DNA of 64,000 nt from positions 62,001 to 126,000 of the forward strand of contig NZ_JNYQ01000011.1 in the NCBI RefSeq assembly GCF_000717245.1, written 5' to 3'. Source of the DNA: Kitasatospora papulosa (GTDB lineage Bacteria; Actinomycetota; Actinomycetes; Streptomycetales; Streptomycetaceae). This document shows positions 25,917 to 35,492 of the stretch, one piece after another. The notes beneath the pieces are model-generated. The model was not told where the DNA came from. It did no database searches and saw nothing but the letters and a program-made list of their open reading frames with translations. Each line of letters begins with the position of its first letter. Positions within the stretch are counted from its first letter, which is position 1. A program made the position numbers and the translations under genes.

Positions 25917-26348
25917 GTCGCCTCTTCTCTAGCTCGACGAGCTGTCGTACCAGGGTCAACATCCAACCAGGCCGAAAACGTTCCCGCTCGTGGCATTTCT
26001 TCGAAACTTCTTCTCGGGATGGCTGTCTGTCGCCGGTTGGCGGCGAATGTGCCGTATTGCGTAGCGCTACGGTTTCGCGTTGCTTGTGTGGGCCGGTCCG
26101 CCGGCTGGGTTGCCGGTTGTTCATGAGGACGTGCCCGGAGCCTAAATGGTTCATGCCTCGAAGGGAACGTGATGTGCACGTCACCCTGACGAATGATCGA
26201 ACGTGTATGCGAGGCTGCACTAGCATGAGGATTCCCCCTGGGTGGCGTTACAACCGCTCTACCAGGCCTCGGTAGGCTCTCAGCGGCCACCGAGGCCGAG
26301 CCCGCCACCCACCGGGCCCCAAAAGTAATTCAGCGAGGAGCGAACTGC
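25917..26348. other. Divergent control region of DUF7455 gene and parE
   Basis: No gene is supported. A near-perfect palindrome GTGATGTGCACGTCAC lies at 26169-26184. A CGAACGTGTATGCG word at 26198-26211 matches only half of an SOS box. The right end carries the parE ribosome site (GAGGAG, about 15 nt before 26349). Confidence 0.45.
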
Positions 26349-28475
<2,127 letters not shown>

Positions 28476-28484
28476 CGGCTCCAC

Positions 28485-28515
28485 CCGTGGGTGGAGAGCT
28501 CTTCTCCACCCACGG
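28485..28515 (+). terminator. Hairpin terminator after parE
   Basis: A perfect 13-bp stem (28485-28497 with 28503-28515) with a 5-nt loop lies 9 nt after the parE stop. Confidence 0.65.
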
Positions 28516-28596
28516 TCGGCCCAGGAGCCGATCCCGTGGTCCCCGCGCTTCCGCAGCGTCGAAGACATCGCATCTTCACGCCACTCGGAGGCTGTC

Positions 28597-28812
28597 GTGC
28601 CGGAGCCCTTCGACGTCCTGGCGATCGTCGCGGTTGTCGCGCTCGTCGTCCGTCGGTTCTCGGCCTTTTCCGCGTCCTCCCGGTGCGCAGGGCCGGCACC
28701 CCGCTCCGCGCCAACGGCATCGCCGCGAGGCCCACGGGCCCGGGGCCGCGCGCTATGCGTACGGCCCCGGCCTGGCGCACCCACCCGGCCCTTCCGTCAC
28801 CTGAAATGGTGA
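28597..28812 (+). CDS. Possible small single-pass membrane protein
   Basis: A 71-codon frame starts at GTG 28597 with GGAGG 5 nt upstream. Residues 5-19 (FDVLAIVAVVALVVR) would form one membrane helix, and the first 28 codons have strong GC3 bias; the rest is Arg/Pro-rich with weaker bias. It may be a real small protein with a shorter true C-terminus or a chance frame. I know no family for it. Confidence 0.33.
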   Translation: MPEPFDVLAIVAVVALVVRRFSAFSASSRCAGPAPRSAPTASPRGPRARGRALCVRPRPGAPTRPFRHLKW

Positions 28813-28900
28813 AGCACGGCGGATGAAGTGCCCGAGGTCTTCCCGATCTGCCCATTCTTGGCTACGCGGCCGAAAAGGCTCGTGGACAAGGGAGTTGTCG

Positions 28901-29374
28901 GTGGAGAAGGAAGCAGGGCCGGACACCGCTGTGCTACGGCTCGACGACCCGTGGGACGAGGCGTCGGCTGCCGGGTGGAGCGAGCCCGACGGTGCCGGTG
29001 CCACGGCGGCCGACGGGCGGCCCCGGCCGGTGGAACGGCGCGGCCACACAGCGGCGGAGGTCTATCTGGAGGTGCAGGACAGCCCGGCCTTCCGCGAAGT
29101 GCGCCGTCGCTACCGACGGTTCGTGGCCCCCGCCGCCGCTGCCTTCCTGCTCTGGTACCTCGCCTATGTGATCGCGGCGACCACCGCGCACGACCTCATG
29201 GCGCGGCCGGTGGCCGGCGTGCTCAACGTGGCCATGGTGGCCGGTCTCGGGCAGTTCCTCACCACGTTCCTGCTCACCTGGGCGTACGCCCGTCACGCGC
29301 GTCTGCACCGTGACCGTGTCGCTCTCGAACTCCGCTGGGAGACGCAGGAGATGACGAGAGGTGCCGAACGGTGA
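28901..29374 (+). CDS. DUF485 membrane protein, symporter partner
   Basis: A 157-aa protein with two hydrophobic helices (about 76-94 and 108-130) and flanking basic residues, the DUF485 layout. Family members (YjcH type) are encoded directly before acetate/short-chain-acid sodium symporters and are thought to assist them. The GTG at 28901 follows AAGGGAG with 6-nt spacing; the frame remains open upstream, but the first 50 residues are low-complexity. Its stop overlaps the start of the next gene by 4 nt (GTGA), indicating translational coupling. Confidence 0.88.
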   Translation: MEKEAGPDTAVLRLDDPWDEASAAGWSEPDGAGATAADGRPRPVERRGHTAAEVYLEVQDSPAFREVRRRYRRFVAPAAAAFLLWYLAYVIAATTAHDLMARPVAGVLNVAMVAGLGQFLTTFLLTWAYARHARLHRDRVALELRWETQEMTRGAER

Positions 29375-30963
29375 GAGGGGACCATCAGACGCTGGCGCTG
29401 CTGCTGTTCAGCGTCTTCATCGCCGTGACGCTCGGCATCACCACCTGGGTCGGCCGGAAGAGGCAGGGTTCGGCCGAGGAGTTCTACGCGGGCGGACGGC
29501 TCTTCTCGCCCATGGAGAACGGATTCGCCATCGCGGGTGACTACATGTCCGCCGCGTCCTTCCTCGGCATCTCGGGGCTCATCGCCCTGTACGGCTACGA
29601 CGGCATGCTCTACTCCGTCGGATTCCTCGTGGCCTGGCTCGTCGTCCTGCTCCTGGTCGCCGAACTCGTACGCAACTGCGGCCGGTTCACGCTCGCCGAC
29701 GTGGTCGCCGCGCGGATGGCGGAGCGGCCGGTGCGTACCGCGGTGGGCATCTCCTCCGTCACCGTCTCGGTTCTCTACCTGGTGGCTCAGATGGTGGGTG
29801 CGGGGAGCCTCGTCGCGCTGCTGCTCGGTGGCACGAGCGACACCGTCCGGGCGTGGACCGTGGTCGGGGTCGGAGCGCTCATGGTGGTCTATGTGTCGCT
29901 CGGGGGTATGCGCGCGACGACCTGGATCCAGATCGTCAAGGCCGTCCTGCTGATGGCCGGAGCCGTCACCCTCACCGTGCTCGTGCTGGTCCGGTTCCAC
30001 GGGGACGTCAACGCCCTGCTCACGTCCGCCGCCGACCGCAGCGGACACGGGCGCGACTTCCTTTCGCCGGGGCTCCGGTACGGCGGGAGCTGGACGGCGC
30101 GGTTCGACTTCGTCAGTCTCGGTCTGGCGCTCGTCCTCGGAACGGCCGGCCTGCCGCACATCCTGTCGCGCTTCTACACCGTTCCCACCGCACGTGCGGC
30201 GAGACGCAGCGTCGTCTGGTCCATCGGGCTGATCGGCAGCTTCTACCTGATGACCGTCGTCCTCGGGTTCGGAGCGGCCGCGCTCGTCGGTTCGGCTGAG
30301 GTGCGGACGTCCAACGCGTCCGGGAACACCGCCGTTCCGCTCCTGGCGCTCGTTCTGGGGGGTGGAGAGGGTTCCACGGGAGGCACGGTGCTCTTCGCCG
30401 TCGTGGCTGCCATCGCCTTCGCCACGATCCTCGCCGTGGTCGCCGGGATCACCCTCGCTTCCTCCGCCTCCGTCGCCCACGACCTTTACGCCTCGCTCAG
30501 GCGCCGGGGAGCCAAGCCGCGCAGCGAAGTGGCTGTGGCCCGCGTGGCCGCGGCGGGCGTCGGAGTGGTCGCCATCGGACTCGGTCTTCTCGCCCAGGAC
30601 CTCAACGTGGCGTTCCTGGTGGGGCTGGCCTTCGCGGTCGCTGCCTCCGCCAACCTGCCGGCGCTGCTCTACTCCCTGTTCTGGCGGAGCTTCACGACCA
30701 GGGGCGCGGTCTGGGCGGTCTACGGCGGACTCGTCCCCGCCGTCCTGCTCGTCCTGCTCTCACCCGTCGTCTCAGGAAGTCCGACGTCGCTCTTCCCCGG
30801 TGTGGACCTGGCGCTCTTCCCCCTGGAGAACCCGGGGCTGGTGTCGATCCCGGCAGGCTTCCTGGCCGGCTGGCTCGGCACGGTCACCTCGTCCGAGCCG
30901 CCCGACCCGGCCAAGCACGCGGAGACGGAGGTCCGGTCCCTCACCGGGGCGGGGGCGGCCTGA
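29371..30963 (+). CDS. Sodium:solute symporter, acetate permease (ActP/MctP) type
   Basis: A 530-aa integral membrane protein of the SSS family with about 13 hydrophobic segments. The family signature is seen in EEFYAGGRLFSPMENGFAIAGDYMSAASFLGISGLIALYGYDG near the N-terminus, typical for cation/acetate symporters, and GTAGLPHILSRFYTVP (about 250) is also characteristic. It probably imports acetate or related monocarboxylates with sodium or protons. It is coupled to the DUF485 gene and converges on a CitB-type response regulator gene, suggesting that system senses the same class of substrate. Confidence 0.9.
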   Translation: MRGDHQTLALLLFSVFIAVTLGITTWVGRKRQGSAEEFYAGGRLFSPMENGFAIAGDYMSAASFLGISGLIALYGYDGMLYSVGFLVAWLVVLLLVAELVRNCGRFTLADVVAARMAERPVRTAVGISSVTVSVLYLVAQMVGAGSLVALLLGGTSDTVRAWTVVGVGALMVVYVSLGGMRATTWIQIVKAVLLMAGAVTLTVLVLVRFHGDVNALLTSAADRSGHGRDFLSPGLRYGGSWTARFDFVSLGLALVLGTAGLPHILSRFYTVPTARAARRSVVWSIGLIGSFYLMTVVLGFGAAALVGSAEVRTSNASGNTAVPLLALVLGGGEGSTGGTVLFAVVAAIAFATILAVVAGITLASSASVAHDLYASLRRRGAKPRSEVAVARVAAAGVGVVAIGLGLLAQDLNVAFLVGLAFAVAASANLPALLYSLFWRSFTTRGAVWAVYGGLVPAVLLVLLSPVVSGSPTSLFPGVDLALFPLENPGLVSIPAGFLAGWLGTVTSSEPPDPAKHAETEVRSLTGAGAA

Positions 30964-31002
30964 GGCCGGACCGCTCGGGCCCGGGCCGCGGCAGCGGCCT
31001 CG

Positions 31003-31680
31003 TCAGGCGCCGGACGCCCAGGTGTACCGGTGTTCCGGCCGGCCCGTCTCGCCGTACTTGAGGGACAGCCGCACCCTGCCCGTGCGTTCGAGCAGCTTCA
31101 GATAGCGCTGCGCCGTCTGGCGGCTCATCCCGGCGCTCTCCGCGATCTCCTGCGCGGAGAGCGGCCCGGTGGCCGAACGGAGGGCCTGACGGACCAGTTC
31201 CGCGGTCGTCGTCGAATGCCCCTTGGGGAGGTCGGACCCGCCCGTGGTCCACAGGGCTCCGAACAGCCGGTCCACCTCGGTCTGCTCGGCGTCCCCACCG
31301 CCCTCGAAGCTGCGGCGCAGCGCCGCGTACGCCTCCAGTTTGGTACGCAGACCGGCGAAGGCGAACGGCTTCACCAGGTACTGGAGGGCTCCGTGGCGCA
31401 TCGCCGCCTGGACGGTCGCGACGTCGCGCGCGGCCGTCACCATGATCACATCGGTGTGGTGGCCGAGTCCGCGCAGTTCCCGCACCACGGCCAGCCCGTT
31501 GCGATCCGGCAGGTAGTGATCGAGCAGGATCAGATCGACGGGAACGTCGTCGATCCTGGCGAGAGCCTCGGCCGCCGTGTGGGCCACCGCGGCCACCCGG
31601 AAGCCGGGCACCTTGGCGACGTAGGCCGCGTTGATCCGGGCGACCCGTACGTCGTCGTCCACGACCAGAACCTCGATCAT
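31003..31680 (-). CDS. Response regulator, CitB/DcuR type
   Basis: A 225-aa regulator: receiver domain 1-120 with the acidic pocket (Asp8-Asp10), phospho-acceptor Asp54 and Lys104 (LVKPF), then a C-terminal HTH (about 165-215, GPLSAQEIAESAGMSRQTAQRYLKLLERTGRV). This is the layout of DcuR/CitB/DpiA regulators that respond to di- and tricarboxylates. The ATG at 31680 follows AGGAG with 7-nt spacing. It overlaps the kinase stop by 4 nt, so the pair is an operon. Its targets are not proven; the convergent symporter operon is the obvious candidate. Confidence 0.9.
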   Translation of the reverse strand: MIEVLVVDDDVRVARINAAYVAKVPGFRVAAVAHTAAEALARIDDVPVDLILLDHYLPDRNGLAVVRELRGLGHHTDVIMVTAARDVATVQAAMRHGALQYLVKPFAFAGLRTKLEAYAALRRSFEGGGDAEQTEVDRLFGALWTTGGSDLPKGHSTTTAELVRQALRSATGPLSAQEIAESAGMSRQTAQRYLKLLERTGRVRLSLKYGETGRPEHRYTWASGA

Positions 31681-33428
31681 GGGGTTTCTCCTGACGTCGG
31701 GGGGCGTACGGGCGCGGACGCGCGGCCGGAGTCCCCGCGCTCGCCGGCATCGCCCCGGACGGGATTCGTCTGCCGGCCGTTCGCCCCCGGTCCGAGGGCG
31801 CCGGGCCGGTCCGGTTCGCGCAGGGCCTCCGGAAGGACCACGGTGAAGACCGCTCCGCCCTCGGGCGAATCCGACACGGACGCGCTGCCGCCCTGCCGCT
31901 CGGCGAGCCGCCGTACCAGAGGCAGTCCCAGGCCGCGCTTGCCGTGCGCCGGGAGTTCCTTCGTCGACCACCCCTCCATGAAGATCGACTCGTGGTCATC
32001 GGCCGGTATACCCGGGCCGCTGTCACGCACCCGCAGTACCACCGTACGGCCGTCGGCCCTCAGCCCGACCTCGATCCGGGAGGCCGCGGAACCCGCGGCC
32101 GCGTCCAGCGCGTTGTCGACCAGGTTGCCGAGAACCGTGACGAGTCCGCGTGGATCCACCAGCCGGTCCGGCAGCACGGACTCCTCCGCCATCCGCAGGG
32201 CGACGCCGCGCTCGGCGGCCACGGTGGCCTTGCCGACCAGGAGAGCGGCGAGCAGGGGGTCGTGCACCTTCTCGGTGACCTGCTCGGCCGTTGCCCGGTG
32301 GACGCCGACGACCTCCGTGACGAACTCGACGGCGTCGTCGTGCATCTCCAGTTCCAGCAGTCCCAGAAGGGTGTGCAGCCGGTTGGCGTGTTCGTGGTCC
32401 TGGGCGCGGAGTGCGTCGATCAGACCGCGGGTGGAGTCGAGTTCGCGGCCGAGGTACTCGAGCTCCGTACGGTCGCGCAGCGTGGCCACGGCCCCGCCGT
32501 CCTCGGTGGGCATCCGATTGGCGAGCAGGACCCGGCTGCCGCGGACAGCCACCAGGTCGTCGCCGGTCACCCTTCCCGCCAGCACGTCGGTGGTCCGGCC
32601 CTCGCCCAGAGCCTCTTCGAGATGCATCCCCGCGACGTCGGGGCCGAGGCCGAGCAGGCGTTGGGCCTCGTCGTTCAGGAGCCTGATGCGCCCGGTGCGG
32701 TCGAGCGCGACCACACCTTCGCGGATGCTGTGCAACATCGCCTCACGCTCGGTCAGGAGGGCCGAGATGTCGGAGAACGCCAGGTCGTGGGTCTGCCGCT
32801 GAAGTCTGCGGGAGATCAGATAGGCGGCGAGAGCTCCCGCGGCGAGCGCTCCGCCCGCGTAGGCCAGCAGTCCGGGGATCGCGGCGAGCAGCCGGGCCCG
32901 GACGCTGTCGTAGGCGATACCGACCGAGACCGCGCCGACGATCCGGTCCGACCCGTCGAGCAGCGGTACCTTGCCGCGGGCCGAGCGGCCGAGCGTCCCG
33001 CTGTCGATCTCCATCACGGATCTGCCGGCGAGAGCCGTGCTGGGGTCGGTGGACACGACGTCCCCGATGCGCGAGGTGTCCGGGTGGGACCAGCGCACGC
33101 CCCGCCTGTCCATGATCACGACGTACTCGGCGCCGGTCGACCGCCTGACCCGTTCCGCCGCGGTCTGTACGGGGCCGTCCGGGCGGGGCTCGGTGGCGAG
33201 CAGAGAGTCGGCGATCCGGGGCTGCGCCGCCGTGCTCTGCGCGATCGCCAGGGCGCGGCGCATCGCCTGGTCGTCGAGCTGGTCGCTGAGGGGAGCCAGG
33301 AAGAGGCCCGTGACGAGGACCGTGACGCCGGTGATGATGGCCAGCTGCATCAGCAGGACCTGCGAGAAGACCCGCTTCGGCCAGCCGATCCGGCGTGGTC
33401 CCCGGGAGGTGGTCGATGGGGGGCTCAT
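31677..33428 (-). CDS. Sensor histidine kinase, CitA/DcuS type
   Basis: A 583-aa membrane kinase: first membrane helix about 24-44, an extracytoplasmic PAS-like (CACHE) sensor (about 50-180), second helix about 183-206, cytoplasmic PAS (about 225-325), then a kinase core with phospho-acceptor His345 in QDHEHANRLH, N-box NLVDNALDAA, G-boxes RDSGPGIP and GKRGLGLPLV. Residues after about 530 form a Pro/Gly/Arg-rich tail. The architecture is that of citrate/C4-dicarboxylate sensors. The start is ATG at 33428. Confidence 0.9.
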   Translation of the reverse strand: MSPPSTTSRGPRRIGWPKRVFSQVLLMQLAIITGVTVLVTGLFLAPLSDQLDDQAMRRALAIAQSTAAQPRIADSLLATEPRPDGPVQTAAERVRRSTGAEYVVIMDRRGVRWSHPDTSRIGDVVSTDPSTALAGRSVMEIDSGTLGRSARGKVPLLDGSDRIVGAVSVGIAYDSVRARLLAAIPGLLAYAGGALAAGALAAYLISRRLQRQTHDLAFSDISALLTEREAMLHSIREGVVALDRTGRIRLLNDEAQRLLGLGPDVAGMHLEEALGEGRTTDVLAGRVTGDDLVAVRGSRVLLANRMPTEDGGAVATLRDRTELEYLGRELDSTRGLIDALRAQDHEHANRLHTLLGLLELEMHDDAVEFVTEVVGVHRATAEQVTEKVHDPLLAALLVGKATVAAERGVALRMAEESVLPDRLVDPRGLVTVLGNLVDNALDAAAGSAASRIEVGLRADGRTVVLRVRDSGPGIPADDHESIFMEGWSTKELPAHGKRGLGLPLVRRLAERQGGSASVSDSPEGGAVFTVVLPEALREPDRPGALGPGANGRQTNPVRGDAGERGDSGRASAPVRPPTSGETP

Positions 33429-33821
33429 CGTACGAACGGTAAGGGGCGAACCGTGCTCACCGAAATCCCCGTCGGTCGGCAGCCCTCGCGGTCACCCACC
33501 CCTGTCGGTCGGCAACCCCGCAGTCACCGCCCGGTCGGCGGTCCCCCTCCGGCCGACAGGCCCCCGGGCGACGGTGCCCCGGGCGAGGGCCGAGCGACTG
33601 CCGGCCGTCCCGCAGCCCGGAGCCCTGTGCGCACCCCGTTCCTTGCGTCACCGTGTCCGCCCGCTTGCGCGGCTCGGTCGCTGGAACGGGGGTGTACCGC
33701 CGCCCGGCAGCTGTCCGGCCTTCTGCTTCCGCTTCCGCTGCTCCGGGCCGGTCGGCCGACAGGCAGCAGGACCCTTGCCCTCGCGCCCTCGATCTGTGAG
33801 CGTTCTACAAGTATCCGCAGT
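33429..33821. other. Spacer between kinase operon and lacI-type gene
   Basis: No gene is supported. It contains the kinase promoter region, a 32-bp tandem direct repeat (33467-33530) and a GC-rich segment with Arg/Pro shadows in all frames. Confidence 0.4.
33467..33530 (+). repeat. Tandem 32-bp direct repeat
   Basis: Two adjacent copies (33467-33498 and 33499-33530) share the core GTCGGTCGGCA...CCC...GC.GTCACC with a few substitutions and one small indel each. A third partial copy (CCGGTCGGCGGTCCCC) follows. It lies about 40-100 bp upstream of the kinase start. Confidence 0.6.
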
Positions 33822-33858
33822 AACGCAATCTTCTTGCGTTTTTTGCGCTAATCTTGCG
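33822..33858 (+). promoter_or_regulatory. LacI-type operator overlapping a leaderless promoter
   Basis: A perfect inverted repeat AACGCAA-N5-TTGCGTT (33822-33840) is followed by further TTGCG words at 33843 and 33854. A -10-like TAATCT (33849-33854) ends 7 nt before the ATG at 33862 and no ribosome site exists. The repressor encoded downstream probably binds here and controls its own leaderless mRNA. Confidence 0.6.
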
Positions 33859-33861
33859 TTC

Positions 33862-34869
33862 ATGACGCGACGACTTGCTCAGGTTGCCCAGAAAGTAGGA
33901 GTCAGCGAGGCCACGGTCAGCCGCGTGCTGAACGGCAAGCCAGGCGTCTCCGACGCCACGCGGCAATCCGTTCTGTCCGCACTGGACGTGCTCGGTTACG
34001 AGCGACCGACGCAGTTGCGTGGTGAGCGCGCCCGGCTGGTCGGGCTGGTCCTGCCCGAGCTCCAGAACCCGATCTTCCCGGCCTTCGCCGAAGTGGTCGG
34101 CAGCGCGCTGGCCCAGCAGGGCCTGACCCCCGTGCTCTGCACGCAGACCAAGGGCGGGGTCTCCGAGGCCGATTACGTCGAACTCCTTCTGCAGCAGCAG
34201 GTCTCCGGCGTGGTGTTCGCCGGCGGGCTGTACGCCCAGGCCGACGCACCTCACGATCACTACAAGGTGCTCGCCGACCGAAAGATCCCCGTCGTCCTGA
34301 TCAACGCCGCGATAGCTCACCTCGGATTCCCGGCGGTCTCCTGCGACGACTCGGTGGCGGTCGAGCAGGCATGGCGCCATCTCGTCTCGCTCGGCCACGA
34401 GCGGATCGGGTTCGTCCTCGGCCCGGCCGACCACATGCCCTCGCAGCGCAAGCTCGCCGCCGCCCGCGCGCTGGCCGCCCAGTCGGGAGCGACCGTGCCG
34501 GACGAATGGGTGTTCCGGGCCATGTTCTCGCTCGAGGGCGGACAGGCCGCCGCCACGCGGCTGCTCGACCAGGGTGTCACCGGCGTCATCTGCGCCAGCG
34601 ACCCACTGGCCCTGGGCGCGGTCCGCGCGGCACGCCGCCGTGGTCTGTCCGTGCCGGGGGACGTCTCGGTCGTCGGCTACGACGACTCGGCGTTCATGAA
34701 CTGCACCGAGCCGCCGCTGACGACGGTGCGCCAGCCGATCGAAGCCATGGGCAGGGCCGCCGTCGAGCTCCTCGCGGTGCAGATCGGCGGGCGTACGGTG
34801 CCGTCCGACGAGCTGCTCTTCGAGCCGGAGCTGGTGGTTCGCGGCTCCACGGCCCGCCTGCCCCAGTAG
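33862..34869 (+). CDS. LacI/GalR-family transcriptional repressor
   Basis: A 335-aa repressor. The HTH is at residues 4-23 (LAQVAQKVGVSEATVSRVLNG) with the hinge helix after it; the periplasmic-binding-like effector domain covers 60-335 (LVGLVLPELQNPIFPAFAEVV, SVVGYDDSAFMNCTEPPLTTVRQP). The second half is typical for sugar-responsive members, but the inducer cannot be named. No transport or sugar gene flanks it. The ATG at 33862 is supported by the HTH start; no Shine-Dalgarno is present. Confidence 0.9.
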   Translation: MTRRLAQVAQKVGVSEATVSRVLNGKPGVSDATRQSVLSALDVLGYERPTQLRGERARLVGLVLPELQNPIFPAFAEVVGSALAQQGLTPVLCTQTKGGVSEADYVELLLQQQVSGVVFAGGLYAQADAPHDHYKVLADRKIPVVLINAAIAHLGFPAVSCDDSVAVEQAWRHLVSLGHERIGFVLGPADHMPSQRKLAAARALAAQSGATVPDEWVFRAMFSLEGGQAAATRLLDQGVTGVICASDPLALGAVRAARRRGLSVPGDVSVVGYDDSAFMNCTEPPLTTVRQPIEAMGRAAVELLAVQIGGRTVPSDELLFEPELVVRGSTARLPQ

Positions 34870-34880
34870 GGACCGGCGAG

Positions 34881-34907
34881 AATTTGCGTCAGCTGTAGCT
34901 AATTTGC
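34881..34907. repeat. AATTTGC direct repeat after the LacI gene
   Basis: AATTTGC occurs at 34881-34887 and 34901-34907 (20-bp period) around AGCTGTAGCT. It echoes the TTGCG words at the lacI promoter, so it may be a second operator. The remaining sequence to 35148 shows nothing I can name. Confidence 0.3.
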
Positions 34908-35148
34908 AGGGCCGACCCCTCGCGGGCTCGGCGTTGGCGGCCGGCACCGCGCCCGGAACCGTCGGCTGGTCATGTGACGGCGAGGCGTGGCTGACGCAGC
35001 GGTCGCCTGACCGAGGAGGTCCCGGAGGCCGCCCGACGGCCGGGCTGTCCGGGCAGCGCGAGGAAGAACACGCTCAAGGGCTCGCGTGCGGTCGCCGCCC
35101 GGCACGACGGGCGCGGCTGCCCTGCCCTCACCACCGCAGCCGCACCGG

Positions 35149-35391
35149 TCATCCGGGCACGGGCCTGCCGCTCCCTCGCGGCGCGAGGTGCCTGTAGGCG
35201 AGAGCTTGCTCCACCACCTCTGCCGCGGTTGGTTCCCGCCCCTCGGGCCAGAAGATCAGGTTGCAGACGTAGCCGCTCGGACAGGCAAGGCCCCGGTCGA
35301 GTGCCTCCAGCACACCGTCCGCCTCGGCGTCGTCGGCACAGCCCCCATCCATGATCTTCTGCACCATCGCGACGGCAGTTGCCCGCGTCAT
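35149..35391 (-). CDS. Colicin/pyocin immunity-like (e9imm) small protein, orphan
   Basis: An 80-aa acidic protein with the pattern of the bacteriocin immunity family: a first helix (RATAVAMVQKIMDG), an acidic specificity region (DDAEADGVLEALDRGLACP), the conserved SGYVCNLIFWPEGREPTAAEVVEQALAYR core. In true colicin systems the protein binds and blocks a nuclease toxin. No colicin-type nuclease gene is in the window, so it may protect against toxins of relatives or have another role. The start is uncertain: ATG 35391 matches the family start, and ATG 35394 or GTG 35406 are alternatives. Confidence 0.7.
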   Translation of the reverse strand: MTRATAVAMVQKIMDGGCADDAEADGVLEALDRGLACPSGYVCNLIFWPEGREPTAAEVVEQALAYRHLAPRGSGRPVPG

Positions 35392-35492
35392 CATCGCAGC
35401 GGTCACCCCTTCCCGAAGGGCGAGCGTACCGAGTCACATGTCCGGCCGGATCGCTCCGCTCGCGCTTCCCGGCCCGGTTCCTGCTCAGGCGC

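Noticed and set aside
26198..26211. CGAACGTGTATGCG as an SOS box upstream of parE
   Set aside because: Only the left half matches; three of five bases of the right half differ.
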